Shown: positions 17,861 through 26,183 of the stretch, one piece after another
Layout: every line of letters begins with the position of its first letter
How positions within the stretch are numbered: the first letter of the stretch is position 1
Assembly (NCBI RefSeq): GCF_030161435.1
Contig: NZ_BSSV01000006.1
Span: 124,001 to 188,000, forward strand
Source: Thalassotalea loyana
Lineage (GTDB): Bacteria > Pseudomonadota > Gammaproteobacteria > Enterobacterales > Alteromonadaceae
Reading direction: 5' to 3'
Length of the DNA: 64,000 bases
The notes under the pieces: model-generated
The model's input: only the letters and a program-made list of their open reading frames with translations
Databases searched by the model: none
What the model was told of the DNA's origin: nothing
Made by a program: the position numbers and the translations under genes

Positions 17861-19699
17861 CTAATTGTCATGCAAGGAATCGTAAATAGTCTGCGCTAGC
17901 GATTTACTAATACCAGGAACTTTACAAAGTGCAGATACGTCAGCTTTCTTCACTTCTTGCAGTCCACCTAAGTATTTTAGCAGCGCCTGTCTTTTTTTCT
18001 GGCCGATTCCTGGTATAGATTCTAATGTTGACGCTTTTGCTTGTTTTTGGCGTTTGGAACGATGACCTGCAATCGCAAATCTATGTGATTCATCTCTAAT
18101 GTGCTGTATTAGATGTAATGCCGGTGAATGTGCTGGTAAATTAATCAGCTGATGAGAGCCAGCAAGAATTAACGTCTCTAAGCCTGGCTTTCGTGATTCA
18201 CCTTTAGCTATACCGACTAATAATGGAGGATTTGGGTGATTTAGCTGGTTAAAAAAGTCCTCTGCTCTTGCCAACTGCCCTTTTCCACCATCAATGAATA
18301 CAATTGATGGTAATTCTGTGTCTTCCTTTACTTTGCCATAACGCTTGTTTAAGGCAAAAGACATTGCCGCGTAATCATCACCAGGTGTTATTCCGTGAAC
18401 ATTGTATCGTCTATAAGCGCTTTTTAAAGGGCCATTGGTATCGAATACCACACATGAAGCAACGGTTTGCTGGCCCATGGTATGTGAAATATCAAAACAT
18501 TCCATCGTTTGAATGCCGTTTGGTAATTCAAACACCTCATTTAATGCGGTAAAACGCTTCGTGATCGATTCCTTTTCACTATTTTTTGTAAGTAGCGCAT
18601 TTTCAGCGTTAGTCGTTGCAAGCTTTAAATATTGTGCTCGCTCTGTTTTAACATTGACGGCAAACTTAACACTCTTATCTGTCAGTTCAACAAACATTTT
18701 GGCTAACTCGCTAGCTTCATCAGGTAATTCCGGCAAAACAATTTCTTTAGGAATATGACGATTAGCAACATCATTGTTTAGATAATGCTGAGAAATAAAT
18801 GACGAGAGTAACTCACTAATAGAGGTATCTTCTGGCACTTTAGGGAAAAAACTTTTACTGCCAAGAATTTTACCATCTCGGATATAAAGCATATGCAAAC
18901 AAACTTGCTGTTTTAGCTGGTAAACACCAATAATATCGAGCTCTGATGCAAACCCGCTAACGTATTGCTGCTGCTGTACTTGCCTTAAGGTTTTAATTTG
19001 ATCACGATAGTTTGCTGCTTGCTCAAACTCGAGCGCCATACTCGATGCGTCCATTTTCTCCACAAGCGAGTCAATGACTAAGTTACTTTTGCCACGCAAA
19101 AACAATTTAGCTAGCTTAACCTGTTCACTATAATCTTCATCTGAAATTTTGCCCACGCAAGGTGCAGAGCAACGACCTAATTGATACTGCAAGCATGGCC
19201 TTGAACGTGCACGATAATAGCTATCTTCACATTGTCGCAATGGAAACAGCTTTTGCATTAACCTGAGGCTTTCCCAAACAGCGCCAACCGTAGTGTATGG
19301 ACCAAAATACTCACCTTTAATCTTTTTAGCACCACGATGAGCCCCCAATTTAGGGTGTTTATGATCGGTAATCAATAAGTACGGATATGACTTATCATCG
19401 CGCAAAAGAATGTTGTACTTAGGTAAATACTTCTTGATGTAATTATTCTCTAATAGTAACGCTTCAGTTTCACTGTGGGTTACCGTGACATCAATAAAGA
19501 ATATATGACTTACTAGCGAGCGAGTCTTATTATTTGGTAAGTCTTTTCTGAAGTAGCTGGCAAGTCGCTTTTTTAAATCTTTCGCCTTACCAACATAAAT
19601 TACTTCTTGAGAACTATTGTACATTCGGTACACACCGCTTTGATGTGTAACCGACTTTAGAAAGGATTTGTGATCGAAGGTTGTTTCTGAATTACTCAT
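17861..19699 (-). CDS. uvrC: UvrABC excinuclease subunit C
   Basis: Makes both incisions in nucleotide-excision repair. The 612-residue protein shows the domains in order: an N-terminal GIY-YIG nuclease domain (GVYRMYNSSQEVIYVGKAKDLKKRL at about 17-41; 3' incision), the cysteine-rich and UVR (UvrB-binding) region near residues 170-240, the RNase-H-like 5' nuclease domain (FDISHTMG, FIDGGKGQL), and a C-terminal helix-hairpin-helix pair (SIPGIGQKKRQALLKYLGG, KVPGISKSLAQ). It starts 5 bases after uvrY ends, so the two are cotranscribed. Confidence 0.97.
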   Translation of the reverse strand: MSNSETTFDHKSFLKSVTHQSGVYRMYNSSQEVIYVGKAKDLKKRLASYFRKDLPNNKTRSLVSHIFFIDVTVTHSETEALLLENNYIKKYLPKYNILLRDDKSYPYLLITDHKHPKLGAHRGAKKIKGEYFGPYTTVGAVWESLRLMQKLFPLRQCEDSYYRARSRPCLQYQLGRCSAPCVGKISDEDYSEQVKLAKLFLRGKSNLVIDSLVEKMDASSMALEFEQAANYRDQIKTLRQVQQQQYVSGFASELDIIGVYQLKQQVCLHMLYIRDGKILGSKSFFPKVPEDTSISELLSSFISQHYLNNDVANRHIPKEIVLPELPDEASELAKMFVELTDKSVKFAVNVKTERAQYLKLATTNAENALLTKNSEKESITKRFTALNEVFELPNGIQTMECFDISHTMGQQTVASCVVFDTNGPLKSAYRRYNVHGITPGDDYAAMSFALNKRYGKVKEDTELPSIVFIDGGKGQLARAEDFFNQLNHPNPPLLVGIAKGESRKPGLETLILAGSHQLINLPAHSPALHLIQHIRDESHRFAIAGHRSKRQKQAKASTLESIPGIGQKKRQALLKYLGGLQEVKKADVSALCKVPGISKSLAQTIYDSLHDN

Positions 19700-19704
19700 T
19701 AATG

Positions 19705-20349
19705 CTAAAGTTTTTCAGTATTCAACATTCCGTGACGTATCGCTAAATGCGTTAATTCTACATCATTGCTAATATTTAACTTTTCAAACATCCGGTAACG
19801 ATAACTATTAATCGTTTTTGTGCTTAACATCAGTTGTTCAGAAATATCTGGCACTTTTTCACCGCGAGTTACCATCATCATAATTTGTAGCTCACGCTCT
19901 GATAAGGCGCTAAATGGGTTTTCTTCTGGATTTTTGAATTGGCTTAACGCCATTTGCTGAGCAATGTCAGGTGTTATATAACGCTGCCCACTATGCACAG
20001 CTCTAACCGCATTAACCATTTCTTCAGGGCCTGCACCTTTAGTCAAATACCCTGCTGCACCGATTTGCATCACCTTAGTAGGAATTGGATCTTCACTGTG
20101 AACGGTTAATACAATAACTTTTATATCAGGATTAAAACGTATAATCTTTTTGGTTGCTTCTAGCCCGCCGATACCTGGCATATTCATGTCCATTAAGACA
20201 ACATCAGGCGCATTGGTGCGACAAAATTTCGCGGCAATCTCACCTGTTTCGCACTCACCAACAACCTTCATGCCCTTTACATCTTCGAGAATCCGGCGGA
20301 TACCTGTACGGACAAGTTCGTGGTCATCAACTAATAGTATATTTATCAA
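19705..20349 (-). CDS. uvrY: Two-component response regulator UvrY/GacA
   Basis: NarL/FixJ-type response regulator, partner of the BarA/GacS sensor kinase; in gammaproteobacteria it drives CsrB/C-type sRNAs and thus carbon-storage and motility control. I start it at the TTG at 20349 (214 residues, MINILLVDDHELVR) because it follows AAAGGG at a 7-9 base spacing and matches family N-termini; an in-frame TTG eight codons upstream is less likely. The receiver domain has Asp8, Asp9 and the phosphorylation site Asp54; a LuxR-type helix-turn-helix covers about residues 145-205 (LSERELQIMMMVTRG). Confidence 0.93.
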   Translation of the reverse strand: MINILLVDDHELVRTGIRRILEDVKGMKVVGECETGEIAAKFCRTNAPDVVLMDMNMPGIGGLEATKKIIRFNPDIKVIVLTVHSEDPIPTKVMQIGAAGYLTKGAGPEEMVNAVRAVHSGQRYITPDIAQQMALSQFKNPEENPFSALSERELQIMMMVTRGEKVPDISEQLMLSTKTINSYRYRMFEKLNISNDVELTHLAIRHGMLNTEKL

Positions 20350-20457
20350 GACTATACCCTTTTTGTAGTACAAAAATACTACGAAATTATTCTTATTTAT
20401 ATAGTTAGAAGATACAAGCTAACACGGCTTCTTGCAATACTAAAGCTGTCCAACTGA

Positions 20458-20709
20458 TTACAAATCGTTCTTCTTTAGCCAATTATTTAATAAGTTGATT
20501 TGGCCGTTTTTGTACGCTGCATAAGTTAAGCGAACAGCATTACTCAAAATGACAGAATCAGACCAATTCGTTTGCTCTTGAATCAACTCATAACAAACTA
20601 ACGCCTCCTGACTCAAATAACCGCGAGTTTCCTTTAATCCTTTTTCTTTCTGACGCTCTCGGTAGCGCTTTTGCTTCTCAGCATTCGTCATTGCTGGCTT
20701 CTTGGTCAT
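20458..20709 (-). CDS. Small basic protein of unknown function
   Basis: An 83-residue protein with a strongly basic N-terminus (AEKQKRYRERQKEKGLKE) followed by a short predicted helical domain (LSQEALVCYELIQEQ, then SNAVRLTYAAYK). The start has an excellent GGAG ribosome site, supporting a real gene. The N-terminal pattern resembles small ribbon-helix-helix or plasmid copy-control-like proteins, so DNA or RNA binding is plausible but not shown. It lies alone between uvrY and fabA and is transcribed away from fabA. Confidence 0.65.
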   Translation of the reverse strand: MTKKPAMTNAEKQKRYRERQKEKGLKETRGYLSQEALVCYELIQEQTNWSDSVILSNAVRLTYAAYKNGQINLLNNWLKKNDL

Positions 20710-20780
20710 AGTACTTCTCCTCTATACGACAATAAAAAGGTAACGCATAACCAAAAAAAAGACAATAAATTAAATAAAAT

Positions 20781-20797
20781 GACTGCTCCGAGTTGTT
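20781..20797 (+). promoter_or_regulatory. FadR-like activator site in the fabA promoter
   Basis: GACTGCTCCGAGTTGTT matches the FadR site of E. coli fabA, as I recall it, at 13 of 17 positions and lies in the same place, immediately upstream of the FabR-like box. FadR activates fabA in enterobacteria when long-chain acyl-CoA is low. Assigned by similarity and layout; whether this genome has a FadR cannot be seen. Confidence 0.6.
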
Positions 20798-20798
20798 T

Positions 20799-20816
20799 AG
20801 TGTACAAGTGTTCGCT
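20799..20816 (+). promoter_or_regulatory. FabR-like operator in the fabA promoter
   Basis: AGTGTACAAGTGTTCGCT matches the known FabR palindrome AGCGTACACGTGTTCGCT at 16 of 18 positions. It fills the spacer between a -35-like TTGTTT (20793-20798) and a -10-like TAAAGT (20816-20821). FabR represses fabA and fabB in response to unsaturated acyl thioesters. Confidence 0.8.
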
Positions 20817-20860
20817 AAAGTAGCGGCGTTTAACTTTATTATTATGACAAAAAGAGCATT

Positions 20861-21376
20861 ATGGAACGTAAAAATTCATTTACTAAAGAAGATTTAGTCA
20901 AAGCTGGCACAGGCGAAATGTTTGGCCCAGGTAATAGTCATTTACCATCAGGCAATATGCTAATGATGGACCGCATTTTAAAAATTACTGAAGATGGTGG
21001 CGAACACGGTAAAGGCGAAATCATTGCTGAATTAGATATTGATCCAAGCTTGTGGTTTTTTGAATGTCACTTTACTGACGATCCTGTTATGCCGGGTTGT
21101 TTAGGTTTAGATGCGATGTGGCAACTTGTTGGTTTCCACCTTGCATGGTCAGGTGGTCCTGGCTTAGGTCGCGCATTAGGTGTAGGAGAAGTTAAATTCA
21201 CTGGTCAAATCCTACCAACCAACAAAAAAGTAACATACAACATTCAAATGAAGCGTGTTATTAAGCGTAAGTTATTTATGGGTATTGCAGACGGTACCGT
21301 GTCTGTCGATGGCCGTGAGATTTATACAGCTAAAGACCTAAAAGTAGGTTTATTTACTGATACATCTTCATTCTAA
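20861..21376 (+). CDS. fabA: 3-hydroxydecanoyl-ACP dehydratase/isomerase FabA
   Basis: Bifunctional dehydratase and trans-2/cis-3-decenoyl-ACP isomerase that starts unsaturated fatty-acid synthesis. The 171 residues match the E. coli length closely and the catalytic pair His70 ([13 protein letters not shown]) and Asp84 ([10 protein letters not shown]) is at identical positions. The partner fabB is not in this window. The promoter carries adjoining FadR-like and FabR-like sites. rmf lies convergently downstream, as in E. coli. Confidence 0.97.
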   Translation: MERKNSFTKEDLVKAGTGEMFGPGNSHLPSGNMLMMDRILKITEDGGEHGKGEIIAELDIDPSLWFFECHFTDDPVMPGCLGLDAMWQLVGFHLAWSGGPGLGRALGVGEVKFTGQILPTNKKVTYNIQMKRVIKRKLFMGIADGTVSVDGREIYTAKDLKVGLFTDTSSF

Positions 21377-21383
21377 ATAAAAT

Positions 21384-21409
21384 GGCGGCTAACACCTCTG
21401 TTAGCCGCC
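21384..21409. terminator. Hairpin between fabA and rmf
   Basis: GGCGGCTAA (21384-21392) pairs with TTAGCCGCC (21401-21409), located between the convergent fabA and rmf stops. The minus-strand exit is followed by ATTTTATTT, so it may serve both genes, better for rmf. Confidence 0.75.
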
Positions 21410-21418
21410 TAATTCCTG

Positions 21419-21595
21419 TTACTTAATTAGCCCCTGTTGCCTGTCAGACATCGCTTCTCGCCAACCACCTAACCACTCTGATTTAACATCTAGATTTTGA
21501 TACGGACATGCATCCTTTGAACGTCCTGAAACACCTGCTTGGTAACCTCTTGCATGCGCCCTATCCTGGCGATCTCGTTTTTGTCTTTTCATCAT
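21419..21595 (-). CDS. rmf: Ribosome modulation factor RMF
   Basis: A 58-residue basic protein that pairs 70S ribosomes into inactive 100S dimers in stationary phase. It reads MMKRQKRDRQDRAHARGYQ through WLGGWREAMSD, strikingly like E. coli RMF (KRQKRDR, HxRGYQAG, CPYQ, WLGGWREAM). A GAGGAGA ribosome site precedes two tandem ATGs (21595 or 21592); the second gives the family-typical MKRQKR start. In E. coli rmf responds to ppGpp and growth rate. The 246 bases upstream to the next terminator hold no gene I can see. Confidence 0.96.
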   Translation of the reverse strand: MMKRQKRDRQDRAHARGYQAGVSGRSKDACPYQNLDVKSEWLGGWREAMSDRQQGLIK

Positions 21596-21847
21596 TAATG
21601 TATTCTCCTCTAGAACAAAACTGCACCGTCAGCCAATGGATAAATTGTCTGTTTGTCTCTATTTTATTTGATTCCCCATACTACGCTTATTCATTGTGGA
21701 TTGCTGAAAGTACATAGGTAACGTTATTTAAACGTTACTTAACGAATAGTAGAGAATTAACGGCTTCGCAAACGAAAAACAGGGCTAAATTTCAAATAAA
21801 AATTTAACTTATTGAGCTATTGGAAAATTTAATTTTTCTTAGGATGA

Positions 21848-21878
21848 AAAAAAACGGCCTGCTATGCAGGCCGTTTTA
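21848..21878. terminator. Bidirectional intrinsic terminator after the Oar-like receptor gene
   Basis: The stem ACGGCCTGC/GCAGGCCGT (21854-21874) has a TAT loop, an A-run on the left and TTTTAT on the right. It lies 34 bases after the minus-strand receptor stop. Confidence 0.9.
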
Positions 21879-21911
21879 TAATTATAAGCTGATATTTAAG
21901 CTACATCGTCA

Positions 21912-24900
21912 TTAGAACGAGTACTTAATACCAATCTTAACATTCCAAGTCGAAGCTCTTGCTTCATAACGCACTGGTGAATCACCAGGTTGTAAGTTTT
22001 GCGAAGAGTAAACGTATTGGCCTGCATCATTGATTTCATAATCGAATAAATCAGATGAGCTGTTACCAAACGGGTTACGGTATACACGAGCTGAATCTTT
22101 GTCGATTAGTGCCCATGCGTTGTCAATATCTAGGTAGATAAGACCGTTATGACCTTCAGCGAAACCTGGAAGCTCTTGCTCAATACGTAAGTCTAAGCTT
22201 GATACCCAAGGACCACGCTCACCGTTTTTAGCTAATGGACCACCAGCAGTTGATAAACCAATCGTTTCTAACTGTGCAACGATTTCGTCGTAGCTCATAC
22301 CATTTACAAAATCAACAGCAGGATCATTCGCGCTAGTTGGGATGTAAGGTAAGTATGTAGGGTGCAAGTCTAAGCCACCGTCTAAACCATTTGGACCAAA
22401 CTCTTTACCTAACACCCAGCTGTATGGACGAGCTGACTTACGCTCGAAGAATGCGTGGAATGTTGTTTCGTAACCAGCGAAGAATTCTTTGCTGTAACGA
22501 AGGTTAAATGTAATTCGGTGCTTAGTTTCGTACGAAGACGTGCCTAATTCTACATTTTCTGGATCGTATACTGGGTGGAACTCGTATGACGTGTTAGACG
22601 AAGTACCAGACGCTGCGAAACGGTCTTCGCTATCTGTGTTCGTGTAAGAGAATGTCATATCTAAGCCATTTTCCCACGTTTTGTTTAACGTGAACGTGCT
22701 AATTAATGTCTTACCACCATCGATATTCGTCATTAAGATATCACGTGCTTCACGACCTGAGTCACCGTCTTGGTATGGTTGGTTATCAGTGTTGAACGCG
22801 AAACCGTAAATTGGACGACCGTCAACTGTGTAACCATTTACACCACGACTTGTGTCTACTTTACGACTTAAGTCACTCCAAATAACGCCATCTTCTACTT
22901 CTTTGTAAAGTACTTCAGCGCTCATGTTCCAGTTCTCACCTAAACCAATTGCACTTAAGTCTGCAATGTAGTCCGCAGCTAAGCTGTACTGCCATGTGCT
23001 TGGAATTTCAAAGTCTGGGTCAATCGCATCAATATTTGAGCGAGCACCGTCAAGTGAAGCACCAGAAATTGCATCTAAAGCGTTTTGTGGGATACCACTT
23101 GGATCAGCATTTGATAAGTAGCTACCTGCATCTGCGTCAGAGAATGAGCGGTAAAGCGCAATACGACTACCATCGTTAGTGAACGAGTTAGAAATCCAAA
23201 CATTTGGGCTACCGCCACTAAATAAACCGAAACCACCGCGTAATGTTAAGTTTTCAACATGGTCATCAAGGTCCCATGTGAAACCAACACGAGGAAGAAT
23301 GATATCTTTACCATCTAGGTTTTCGTTGTTTGCAAAACCATGGCGTTCAACAAATAATTCGTTTAACGCAGGCTTGTCGTCGTTCAAGATTGTTTCGTAA
23401 CGAATACCGTACGTTAAGTTAAACGTGTCAGTAACGTCCCAGCTATCTTCTAAGTAGAATGCGTGGTTACTTAATGCAAAGCTAGCCGCTGCATCATCAC
23501 GATTTAAACTTGGGTTGTTTTGGTATTCGAACCAGTCAGCATTACCAGCTTCAAAGTCATCGATGCTGTCGAAGTACCAAGAACCTAAGTAATGTTGCAT
23601 GAAGATATTGTAAACATCTACTTGCTCGTATTCCCAACCAAATGAAATAGCGTGGTCATTGTGTAAGTATTCACCACTGAAACGCAATTGTAATGTTTCA
23701 TTTGTTAAGTTGTTCGCATGACGACTATCGTCTGGACCGATGTTAATACGACCACCGTTGTGATCAATCTTAACTTCACCAAAACCGTAACCAGCTACAG
23801 GAACCTGGCCGTTAACGCTCTCTTTGTATGAAGCTTTGAATTCAGTAGAGAAGTCTTCTGTCCAGTATGAGAATAATTGACCAACGTATGTGTCGTATTC
23901 ATTTGAACGGTTGTACCAGTGAGATGAAAGGTATAACTCGTTAGAACGACCACTACCGGCGTTACCAGCACTGTTACTAAAACCGTGACCGTAAGTAAAT
24001 GATGCACGGTGATCTTCGTTGATGTTCCAATCAAGTTTTAAAGAGTACTTTTCATCTTCTAAAGGAATCGAAGCATCCCAAGAGCCAGCATCGAAGTTGT
24101 AACGATCACGCGCAATGTTTACAACGCGGTCGACATCGGCTTGCGAGATGTTGCTAGTTTCGTTTGCAACGCCTGAACCTGAAGGACCTTTGTTGATCGT
24201 GCTTGGCGCTTCAAATGTTTCGTATGACGCAAAGAAGAAAAGCTTATCTTTGATAATTGGACCACCGAATGTAGCACCGTAACTTTCTTCTTCGTAGCTA
24301 ATTAAAATATCTTCGCCAGTCTCTGGGTTTTCTGGAGTGCCCGCCATAGAGTCAGACGATCTTTCGAAGAATAAGCTACCAGTGAAGTCGTTTGTACCTG
24401 ACTTTGTTACAACGCTAAGTTGACCACCAGAGAAACCACCTTCTTTTGCTGAGAAAGGTGCAATCGAAACACTTAACTGTTCAATTGAGTCAAATGCAAT
24501 TGGAGAGCGCTCTGTAGGGTAACCATTACCCGCTAAACCGAAGTCATCGTTTAGTTTAACGCCATCAACTTTTAAGCTGTTGTAACGAGGGTTACTACCA
24601 GCTAGGTATAAAGATGAACCGTCATTACCAATCACTGCCATTGGGTTTTGGCGAGCGATATCTTTAATATCACGGCTAAACGCAGCTGCCTTGCTGATTT
24701 GGTCACCGTAGAACGTAGACTCAGAACCTGAAGCGTAATCGAATACTGAAGCACTACCCGTTACCTGGATGCGTTCAATATCTACGTCTTCTAATGCTTG
24801 AGAAACACGGAATACTTCACCTAAGCTGATGTAGATGTTTTTCAGTGTTTTATCTTGAAATTTGTCCGAATCAATTTCGATAGTGTAAGGACCACCAACA

Positions 24901-25130
24901 CGTAAACCTTGTGCAAAGAAAGCACCAGTTTCATTAGTTGTTAACGTTTTACGTGTACCAGATGGTTCATGGATTACCGTAATCGTAGTGTTCGTCGCGG
25001 CATTACCACTTGGTCCTACAATTGAACCACGAATACTAGATGTTGTATCTGCAGCAAATGCAGTTGTTGACACACCTAAAGCTAATACTACTGCACTAGC
25101 TAGTTGTGAGAGGCGATGAGCTTTCATCAT
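21912..25130 (-). CDS. Oar-like TonB-dependent receptor with carboxypeptidase-like N-domain
   Basis: A very large outer-membrane protein, about 1072 residues from the ATG pair at 25130/25127, which follows GGGA; the frame extends 27 codons further upstream without support. The signal peptide (LALGVSTTAFAAD) is followed by a carboxypeptidase-regulatory-like beta-sandwich (SIRGSIVGPSGNAATNTT, about residues 30-110), a plug-like domain and a long barrel ending in aromatic IKYSF. This matches the OmpA-related (Oar) receptor group, often 1000 or more residues, implicated in uptake of large substrates or protein export. The divergent operon encodes a phosphatase and a nuclease-like protein, so a role under phosphate limitation is possible but inferred. 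Confidence 0.88.
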   Translation of the reverse strand: MMKAHRLSQLASAVVLALGVSTTAFAADTTSSIRGSIVGPSGNAATNTTITVIHEPSGTRKTLTTNETGAFFAQGLRVGGPYTIEIDSDKFQDKTLKNIYISLGEVFRVSQALEDVDIERIQVTGSASVFDYASGSESTFYGDQISKAAAFSRDIKDIARQNPMAVIGNDGSSLYLAGSNPRYNSLKVDGVKLNDDFGLAGNGYPTERSPIAFDSIEQLSVSIAPFSAKEGGFSGGQLSVVTKSGTNDFTGSLFFERSSDSMAGTPENPETGEDILISYEEESYGATFGGPIIKDKLFFFASYETFEAPSTINKGPSGSGVANETSNISQADVDRVVNIARDRYNFDAGSWDASIPLEDEKYSLKLDWNINEDHRASFTYGHGFSNSAGNAGSGRSNELYLSSHWYNRSNEYDTYVGQLFSYWTEDFSTEFKASYKESVNGQVPVAGYGFGEVKIDHNGGRINIGPDDSRHANNLTNETLQLRFSGEYLHNDHAISFGWEYEQVDVYNIFMQHYLGSWYFDSIDDFEAGNADWFEYQNNPSLNRDDAAASFALSNHAFYLEDSWDVTDTFNLTYGIRYETILNDDKPALNELFVERHGFANNENLDGKDIILPRVGFTWDLDDHVENLTLRGGFGLFSGGSPNVWISNSFTNDGSRIALYRSFSDADAGSYLSNADPSGIPQNALDAISGASLDGARSNIDAIDPDFEIPSTWQYSLAADYIADLSAIGLGENWNMSAEVLYKEVEDGVIWSDLSRKVDTSRGVNGYTVDGRPIYGFAFNTDNQPYQDGDSGREARDILMTNIDGGKTLISTFTLNKTWENGLDMTFSYTNTDSEDRFAASGTSSNTSYEFHPVYDPENVELGTSSYETKHRITFNLRYSKEFFAGYETTFHAFFERKSARPYSWVLGKEFGPNGLDGGLDLHPTYLPYIPTSANDPAVDFVNGMSYDEIVAQLETIGLSTAGGPLAKNGERGPWVSSLDLRIEQELPGFAEGHNGLIYLDIDNAWALIDKDSARVYRNPFGNSSSDLFDYEINDAGQYVYSSQNLQPGDSPVRYEARASTWNVKIGIKYSF

Positions 25131-25568
25131 TTTTCCCTTATTTATAATAAAGTTTATCGTTATTAGTGTCTTATCGACGGCAATTAAAAAATAATCGCGC
25201 CTATTAAACATAGGCTTGTTTACAATTTAATTACAAATTTATAGCAGTTTTATTTCTCCCAGGTTATCCAAAAGGTCAGAAAACTGTCATAGCTTTGTAA
25301 AACCTACGTTTTATAGTGATTACAAAAGGTCACAATTCATAACCAAATAGATAACTTTTATAATTTTCTGTTATTTTTGGATGTAATTCAATAAAATTAG
25401 ACGAAGAATCTCGCTTTATTTAATGAAATTGGCGTAACCGCCTTGTTAATAAGGTGTTAACATGGATTCGAAATATAACTATTTGATGACAACTCGCTCA
25501 ATTAATTGAATAATTCATGGCAAAAATAACAATGAATAGTCAATTAATGTAAATTCAGGACGATTACG
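25131..25568. other. Divergent intergenic region between the Oar-like receptor and tetR
   Basis: 438 bases, very AT-rich, with no gene visible. It holds a PHO-box-like element (25284-25302), TTACAA-type direct and inverted repeats near 25211-25330, and a small dyad CCTT-GTTAAT-AAGG at about 25441-25454. It must contain the promoters for the receptor and for the tetR operon. Confidence 0.6.
25284..25302 (+). promoter_or_regulatory. PHO-box-like PhoB site (candidate)
   Basis: CTGTCATAGCTTTGTAAAA matches the classical PHO box CTGTCATAAATCTGTCACA at 14 of 19 positions, with a perfect first half. A weaker GGTCA repeat lies 11 bases before it. It is 154 bases from the receptor start and 266 from tetR; direction of action is not determined. 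The alkaline phosphatase downstream makes phosphate control plausible. Confidence 0.4.
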
Positions 25569-26183
25569 GTGAATAAACAGGCAAATAAAAGAAAACAAAG
25601 TCAAGATGCCATCATGGATGCTGCGCGCGACGAATTTATCCAACAAGGATTTAAAGGCGCAACAGTACAAGCTATTGCTGATAAGGCAAACATGCCAAAA
25701 GCTAATGTACTTTATTATTACAAGAACAAAGAAAACCTATATCACAAAGTGTTGGAGCAAACACTTGAAATGTGGGATACGGCAATTGGCGACATCGTTC
25801 TTGAAGACGGGCCTCGTGTTGCATTAGAAAGCTTCATCGCTGCCAAAGTAGATATTGCCTTTGAAAACCCGAAAGCGTCCAAAATTTATGCGATGGAAAT
25901 TATTCAAGGTGCTCAACATTTAGATAACTTCGCACGAGTGTATTTACGCAACTGGGTAAAAGAAAAGTCTGCCATTTTTGAGCATTGGATGAATGAAGGT
26001 GCGATGGCAAAGGTTGATCCTGTTAAACTGATTTTTCTTATTTGGTCGACAACTCAACACTACGCTGATTTTGAAACGCAAATTTTAAACATCACCAATA
26101 AACAAGAATATGAAGAAGATGACAGAGAGCAAGTAAAAGCGTTTCTAATCAACTTCATACTGAAAGGCTTGGAAATTAAATGA
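25569..26183 (+). CDS. TetR-family transcriptional regulator (RutR/YcdC-like C-domain)
   Basis: A 204-residue regulator with an N-terminal TetR helix-turn-helix (residues about 13-58: DAARDEFIQQGFKGATVQAIA, then ANVLYYYKNKENLY) and a C-terminal helical domain whose ending (LIFLIWSTTQHYADFETQI) resembles the YcdC/RutR group. It starts at GTG. The stop overlaps the next gene's ATG (ATGA, 4 bases), so it is the first gene of an operon with a nuclease-like lipoprotein and an alkaline phosphatase. RutR-type regulators sense pyrimidines; a nucleotide-scavenging role for this operon would fit but is inferred. Confidence 0.88.
   Translation: MNKQANKRKQSQDAIMDAARDEFIQQGFKGATVQAIADKANMPKANVLYYYKNKENLYHKVLEQTLEMWDTAIGDIVLEDGPRVALESFIAAKVDIAFENPKASKIYAMEIIQGAQHLDNFARVYLRNWVKEKSAIFEHWMNEGAMAKVDPVKLIFLIWSTTQHYADFETQILNITNKQEYEEDDREQVKAFLINFILKGLEIK

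Noticed and set aside
21508-21717. 69-codon plus-strand frame overlapping rmf
   Set aside because: rmf on the minus strand explains this sequence; the frame has no support.
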